From assembly GCA_946186925.1 (NCBI GenBank), contig CAMHPA010000006.1, positions 23,221-87,220 of the forward strand: a DNA stretch of 64,000 bases, in the 5' to 3' direction. Under the pieces are notes generated by a model. The model was not told the origin of the DNA and ran no database searches. It saw nothing but the letters and a program-made list of their open reading frames with translations. Positions 61,301 to 64,000 of this stretch are shown one piece after another (position 1 is the first letter of the stretch; each line of letters opens with the position of its first letter). The stretch comes from an uncultured Bacteroidota bacterium (GTDB taxonomy: Bacteria > Bacteroidota > Bacteroidia > Bacteroidales > SZUA-534). Position numbers and translations under genes: made by a program.

Positions 61301-64000
61301 CCGACAATCATATTGAGCCAGACTACGTTCATCTACGACGGCACGGCAAAATCTCCGACTGTTACATCGGTGAAAGACGGCTCAACCGTTATTCCAGCAT
61401 CGGAATACACGGTGACGATGCCTGACGATGCTGTGAGCGTTGGTGATTATACTGTCGAAATCGAAGACATCGATGGCGGTAACTACACCGTCAGCGGTAC
61501 GGCAACCTACGTTATTAATCTCTGCACCGAGCACCAGTTCGACAACTTCGGCCAGTGCACCGTTTGCGGCGAATATACTCAGCCCGAACTCGTCGACGAC
61601 GTTTATCAGATTGCCAGCGCGGCACATCTCTATTGGTTTGCCTCGTGGGTGAACAAAGGAAATGCTGAAGCCAGCGCAGTGCTCACTGCCGACATTGTTG
61701 TAAACAGCAATGTGCTTGCAGCCGACGGCTCGCTCAACGGCGACGGCAGCAACTTCAGAACCTGGACTCCGATAGGTTATATTGACGAGGAAGGAACTGA
61801 GTATTACTTCTCAGGCACTTTCGATGGCAACAACCACACCATAAGCGGCTTGTATTCAGTTGATTATGGTTATTGTGTCGGACTGATAGGCGAGGCCGAC
61901 GGAGCAACAATTAAAAACGTGGGTATTGTTGATTCATACTTTAGCGGAATAGAATGTATTGGAGGTGTTTGCGGTTATGCACAAAACAACTGCACAATCG
62001 ACAACTGCTACAACACTGGAACGGTTAGCAGCGAATACGGAACAGGTGGCATTTGCGGTTGGGCTCCAGATAATTGCACAATAACCAATTGCTACAACAC
62101 AGGAGCGGTTTCCAGCGAACAGTACTATGCAGGTGGCATTAGCGGTTATGCTTATAATAATTGCACAATAACCAATTGCTACAACACAGGAGCGGTTACT
62201 TGTGGTGAATCATACGCAGGTGGCATTTGCGGTTATATGGAAATCAATAGCACAATAACCAATTGCTACAACACAGGAAAGGTTACTTGTGGTGAAGAAT
62301 GTGCAGGTGGCATTTGCGGTTGGGCTCAAGATAATTGCACAATAACCAACTGCTACAACACAGGAGCGGTTAGCAGCGAATACGGAGCAGGTGGCATTTG
62401 CGGATTCCTTGCTGGCAGCGAAATAACTAATTGCTACAACACAGGAGCGGTTACTTGTGGTGAATCATACGCGGGTGGCATTTGCGGATATTTGGATGAA
62501 TCAACAGCAACCAACAACTTCTATCTTGCTGGTTGTGCAACCGTTGGCGAGGGCGAGAATGTGGTAGTGCAAAACGGCGTTGGAGTTGATGAAGGAGAAG
62601 AGCCAGCAGCCGATGCCGAAGGCCAGACAACTGCGGCCACAGCCAGTGAGTTTGTAAGCGGCCGAATAGCCTACTTGCTCAATGGCAGCGAGTTCGGCGG
62701 CAGCGTATGGCATCAGACTCTGTTTGCCGATGAGGCTCCAGTGCTCAACGCAGAGCACAACAGTGTTACGGGCTACATTACCGAGGAGGGCAGCGTCGTC
62801 ACAGTTGTCGGCAGCGTGGTTGTGGAATCGGCCTATGAGGTTGCCAATGGCAAAACTCTGAATATTCCTGCTGGCGCATCGCTCACCACAAGAGGCGATG
62901 GTGTCATCACCAACAATGGCACAATTGTTCTCAACGGCACACTTGCAGGCAACGATTTGGCTGGCAGTGGCAACTTCATCTATGGCGGCCAAATCGCAAC
63001 AGCCGATTTAGTGCTGAGCAATGCAAACTATGTCTACAAAGGTTCGGCCTACGATGACATTGAGTTCACTGTCAGCCGCACAATCTGCGGAAAAGTGTTC
63101 ACCTATGGCGATGCTTACACAGTGTCGTACGCCAACAACATCAACGCTGGCCAGGCAACCATCAGCCTTACCAACAACAACGATGCTGAGAATGTTGTCA
63201 GCAGCCAGTTTACCATCAATCCTGTTGAAGATGAGGTGGTTGTGACAGTAACACTTGCCGATAAGAGCGTGGCATTCAGCGGCGCGGCGCAGACTTACAA
63301 CTCTGAAGATGCACTCACCATTGAGGCCAACAACGCGCTTTACAATATCAGTTGGGTTTCGGCATCGGGCAACGCTGCAAGCGTGAGCGGCACCAATGCT
63401 GCAGAGTACGCTTTCGGCTGGAATGCGGAAATGTTCAGCAACACCAGCGATAATTTCACCAATGTCCGCTTCGATGTTACCGATGGCAAACTCATCATCA
63501 CTCCTAACACTGAGGTTGTTGTCACCGTAACCGAGAACAGCAGCACACTCACTTATAATGGTGAGGAACATAGCGTTAGCGGTTACTCTGTAGCCATCAG
63601 CGATGCCACAGGTGTTTACACCGAAGATGATATCGCGTTCAGCGGCACTGCCACAGCAAGCGGCACCAACGCTGGCGTTTACCCGATGCAACTGTCGGCA
63701 GCCGATTTCAGCAACACCAATGCAAACTTTGCCGAGGTTACATTCAATATTGTCGATGGCGCGCTCACCATCACCAAAGCGCCTGAGGCACCCAACAAGC
63801 CTGCCGCCGCCATGGAGACACGCTACATCAACACCCAACTTGTGGCTCTGCCTGCCGATTGGGCATGGAGCGGAAACAAGGCTCTTGAATTAGGCGACAA
63901 CTCCGCCACAGCCAACTACGCAGGTGCCGACAAGGGCAACTACGAGGTTGAGAGCGTTGCTGTAACCATCAAGCGTCTGCCATGTCTGCACAACGAGGGC
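55337..64000 (+). CDS. Giant secreted repeat protein (GLUG blocks, MBG/Ig-like tandem repeats, CxxC mini-motif), incomplete at window end
   Basis: Open frame from ATG 55337; frame continuity checked at 58019, 58802, 60122 and 63662; >2880 aa; not in supplied ORF track, apparently because no stop lies inside the window. Confidence 0.9.
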   Translation, partial: MRKIKQFLLTTAESPQSGRRALSGLFKSKAMKCLLTTLLLLGSTLTSWAVREIYDLPTEQPVLIDESNYQQYGLTSEYIGYRGLSKPQHLYWMTDMGRGRAPINYVLLNDIVMNSGSGTKKRWVPLGGRVYNRVIHSNGTLEVSLNEERAYTGTFDGNGHTISGLYFDNTGSILMITQEESNDYAVSYEFVAGPKVGFIGVANGATIKNLGIINATIINDDNYVGGIVGYCINSSAENYNGPTTITNCWFEGVVRGKNNTGGICGYGGNITKCYNTGTVSGAYYTGGICGYGGNITNCYNTGAVSGSAYTGGICGNGGTQNNCYTTGMVSSSSSYFGGICGSSGTQNNCYYLEGSCSRRGGGVSATADEFASGKIAYLLNGNTFDGTTWRQTLFTDAAPLLAASHKAVTGYINEVDNVITTYGNVALSTDYTVGEGKTLIIPEGATVTTIGSSKIINNGTLIVEGTISGNNLDGNGAFYYAQLDDADVTLNTVSVPYKGSAYTVGDLDVSYASRIYKGKTFTYSNTATMTYQNNTNCGTATVTWNGSVTREFTIAPKAVTTPTVELSATVFTYSGNEQKPTVTLKDGETVIDPSEYTVTYPSDVVNEGDKTITITDNEGGNYIISECSAEYSIVLDPEIVDGFYQIGNAKQLAWFANLVNSGTTNANAVLVSNIVVNSNVLATDGSLNDDGSNFSVWTPIGTSSRKYTGTFNGQGYTVSGLYYNNSTTSYVGLFGCADGATITKVGVVDSYLKGNQYVGGICGNGGTIIGCHNASNVSGNSNVGGICGNGGTQTSCYSIGTVSGSAICGNGGTQTLCYYLTGSATSAGGGSNASKIAFTNGEAAYMLNGNTSEGDILWYQDIGADAMPTTNNRHGIVYYSNYLYGNGICPTQIADAAQAEALGLSSSYVGYYAIGSADELYGFSELVKRGTTSANGVLTDDIVVNRNVLNEDGTLNGDGSNFRKWIPIGTSGNSYLGKFNGNGHTVSGLYFDDSEANNVGLFGYLNTNSYNGGSIEDVGVVDSYFNGYQNVGGICGYVLSSNSYGCSIFRCYSTSTISGWRNVGGICGYSSSEINYITHCYNAGSVSGYYEVGGICGSGSYYGTVPVNCCFNVGSVSATNYYDADGICPHAGEKIKCYSLENSAPTLLSSSTIIASASEFASGKIAYLIGGYFRQTLFSDAYPSFNKNSNWVTGYIDEDGDVLTVVGNPVLTTNYTIAEGKTLVIPEGTSYDDRPSIETTGDAVITNNGTIICNGTITGNDLAGNGSFIFENLTSNDVILNTASYPYKGTAYTLEDGLDITISRVMCGKTFTYYNPETPLEVVYYNNVNVGTTASISWRKTFWSEQYSEYNYRQYAYKTFSITPKEVELVWLQSELPYSGEAQAPTATVGNLIGNDVCEVTVEGAQTAVGGPYTATATALSNDNYTLPEDATMEFSILSKTVSNPTIVLSANTFTYNGQAQTPTVTVKDGETTIDPSEYRVTMSDDVTNVGQKTVTISNVSGNYNVSGSAIFTINPKEVTNPTIALSATSYTYNGSAQTPTVTVKDGETTIPTSEYTVSYPTDVINAGSKTVTISNVSGNYTVSSGSATFTINPKEVTNPTIELSATEFTYNGSAQTPTVTVKDGETTIPTSEYTVSYSSNTNAGTATVTITDKANGNYTVSNCSATFTINPKVVSNPTIALSATEFTYDGSAKTPTVSSVKDGSTIINSDEYTVSYSNNTNAGTAKVTITDKANGNYTVSGSATFTISPKVVSSPTIALSQTSYTYDGSAKTPTVSSVKDGSTTIASGEYTVSYSNNTNAGTATVTIADKANGNYTVSGSATFTISPKEVSSPTIELSQTSYTYDGSAKTPTVTSVKDGSTIIASGEYTVSYSNNTNAGTATVTIADKANGNYTVRGEANFTISPKVVSSPTIEFSDAEITYTGSALTPTITVKDGSTVIPTSEYTVSYSNNTNAGTANLTITNNANGNYTVSGEATFTINPKSVSNPTIILSQTTFIYDGTAKSPTVTSVKDGSTVIPASEYTVTMPDDAVSVGDYTVEIEDIDGGNYTVSGTATYVINLCTEHQFDNFGQCTVCGEYTQPELVDDVYQIASAAHLYWFASWVNKGNAEASAVLTADIVVNSNVLAADGSLNGDGSNFRTWTPIGYIDEEGTEYYFSGTFDGNNHTISGLYSVDYGYCVGLIGEADGATIKNVGIVDSYFSGIECIGGVCGYAQNNCTIDNCYNTGTVSSEYGTGGICGWAPDNCTITNCYNTGAVSSEQYYAGGISGYAYNNCTITNCYNTGAVTCGESYAGGICGYMEINSTITNCYNTGKVTCGEECAGGICGWAQDNCTITNCYNTGAVSSEYGAGGICGFLAGSEITNCYNTGAVTCGESYAGGICGYLDESTATNNFYLAGCATVGEGENVVVQNGVGVDEGEEPAADAEGQTTAATASEFVSGRIAYLLNGSEFGGSVWHQTLFADEAPVLNAEHNSVTGYITEEGSVVTVVGSVVVESAYEVANGKTLNIPAGASLTTRGDGVITNNGTIVLNGTLAGNDLAGSGNFIYGGQIATADLVLSNANYVYKGSAYDDIEFTVSRTICGKVFTYGDAYTVSYANNINAGQATISLTNNNDAENVVSSQFTINPVEDEVVVTVTLADKSVAFSGAAQTYNSEDALTIEANNALYNISWVSASGNAASVSGTNAAEYAFGWNAEMFSNTSDNFTNVRFDVTDGKLIITPNTEVVVTVTENSSTLTYNGEEHSVSGYSVAISDATGVYTEDDIAFSGTATASGTNAGVYPMQLSAADFSNTNANFAEVTFNIVDGALTITKAPEAPNKPAAAMETRYINTQLVALPADWAWSGNKALELGDNSATANYAGADKGNYEVESVAVTIKRLPCLHNEG
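59660..61520 (+). repeat. Eight ~234-bp (78-aa) tandem MBG/Ig-like units
   Basis: PTIxLSxTxFTYxGSAxTPTVTxVKDGSTxIxxxEYTVSYSNNTNAGTATVTIxDKANGNYTVSGSATFTIxPKxV repeating at ~231-234 bp. Confidence 0.9.
61790..62520 (+). repeat. GLUG repeat block (third in the protein)
   Basis: Repeating YAGGICGYxxxNCTITNCYNTGAVS units. Confidence 0.85.

Noticed and set aside
55523-63893. Many 60-276-aa ORFs on both strands
   Set aside because: All lie inside the giant plus-strand reading frame; their repeats are shadows of its repeats.
1-64000. tRNA, rRNA or IS/transposase genes
   Set aside because: None recognised on reading; absence not verified by tRNAscan or HMM search.

Overview
This is a roughly 50% GC Bacteroidales-type chromosomal window. 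Supporting signs are TonB-dependent receptors, DUF4876/DUF6850-like proteins, TAnnTTTGC -7 boxes and the absence of obvious Shine-Dalgarno sites. Readable content, left to right: a DUF6850-like/TonB/DUF4876-like cluster; a metal locus (Cys-rich lipoprotein, TonB receptor, HMA protein); an aldo/keto reductase and methyltransferases; an RND-type exporter operon; a HEPN/MNT pair; a TetR regulator; an M49-like protein; an AspT/YidE transporter with a divergent LysR; a tandem ABC exporter pair; GH3, NimA-like, ElaA-like, YitT and Fic genes; leuS, asnS, rpoN, ruvC, serS, rpmA, rplU; a TPP-riboswitch-controlled TonB receptor; and a giant repeat protein (GLUG and MBG/Ig-like repeats) open from 55337 to past the window end. 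The supplied ORF track does not list that last ORF. Main points for a second look: (1) a ~78-bp bipartite regulatory module present three times, upstream of the RND operon, tetR and the ABC pair; two copies are followed by a GNRA-capped terminator-like hairpin before the ORF, suggesting a TetR regulon with attenuation or sRNA output; (2) near-total absence of CCGG from 1-35 kb, leuS and 51-57 kb, but abundant CCGG in 41.0-50.9 kb; (3) a TTGCAACnnnGTTGCAA operator family before three enzyme genes; (4) duplicated ~50-bp elements upstream of fic; (5) several families of short-period or hairpin repeats confined to intergenic DNA. All calls come from reading sequence and the supplied translations; no searches were run.
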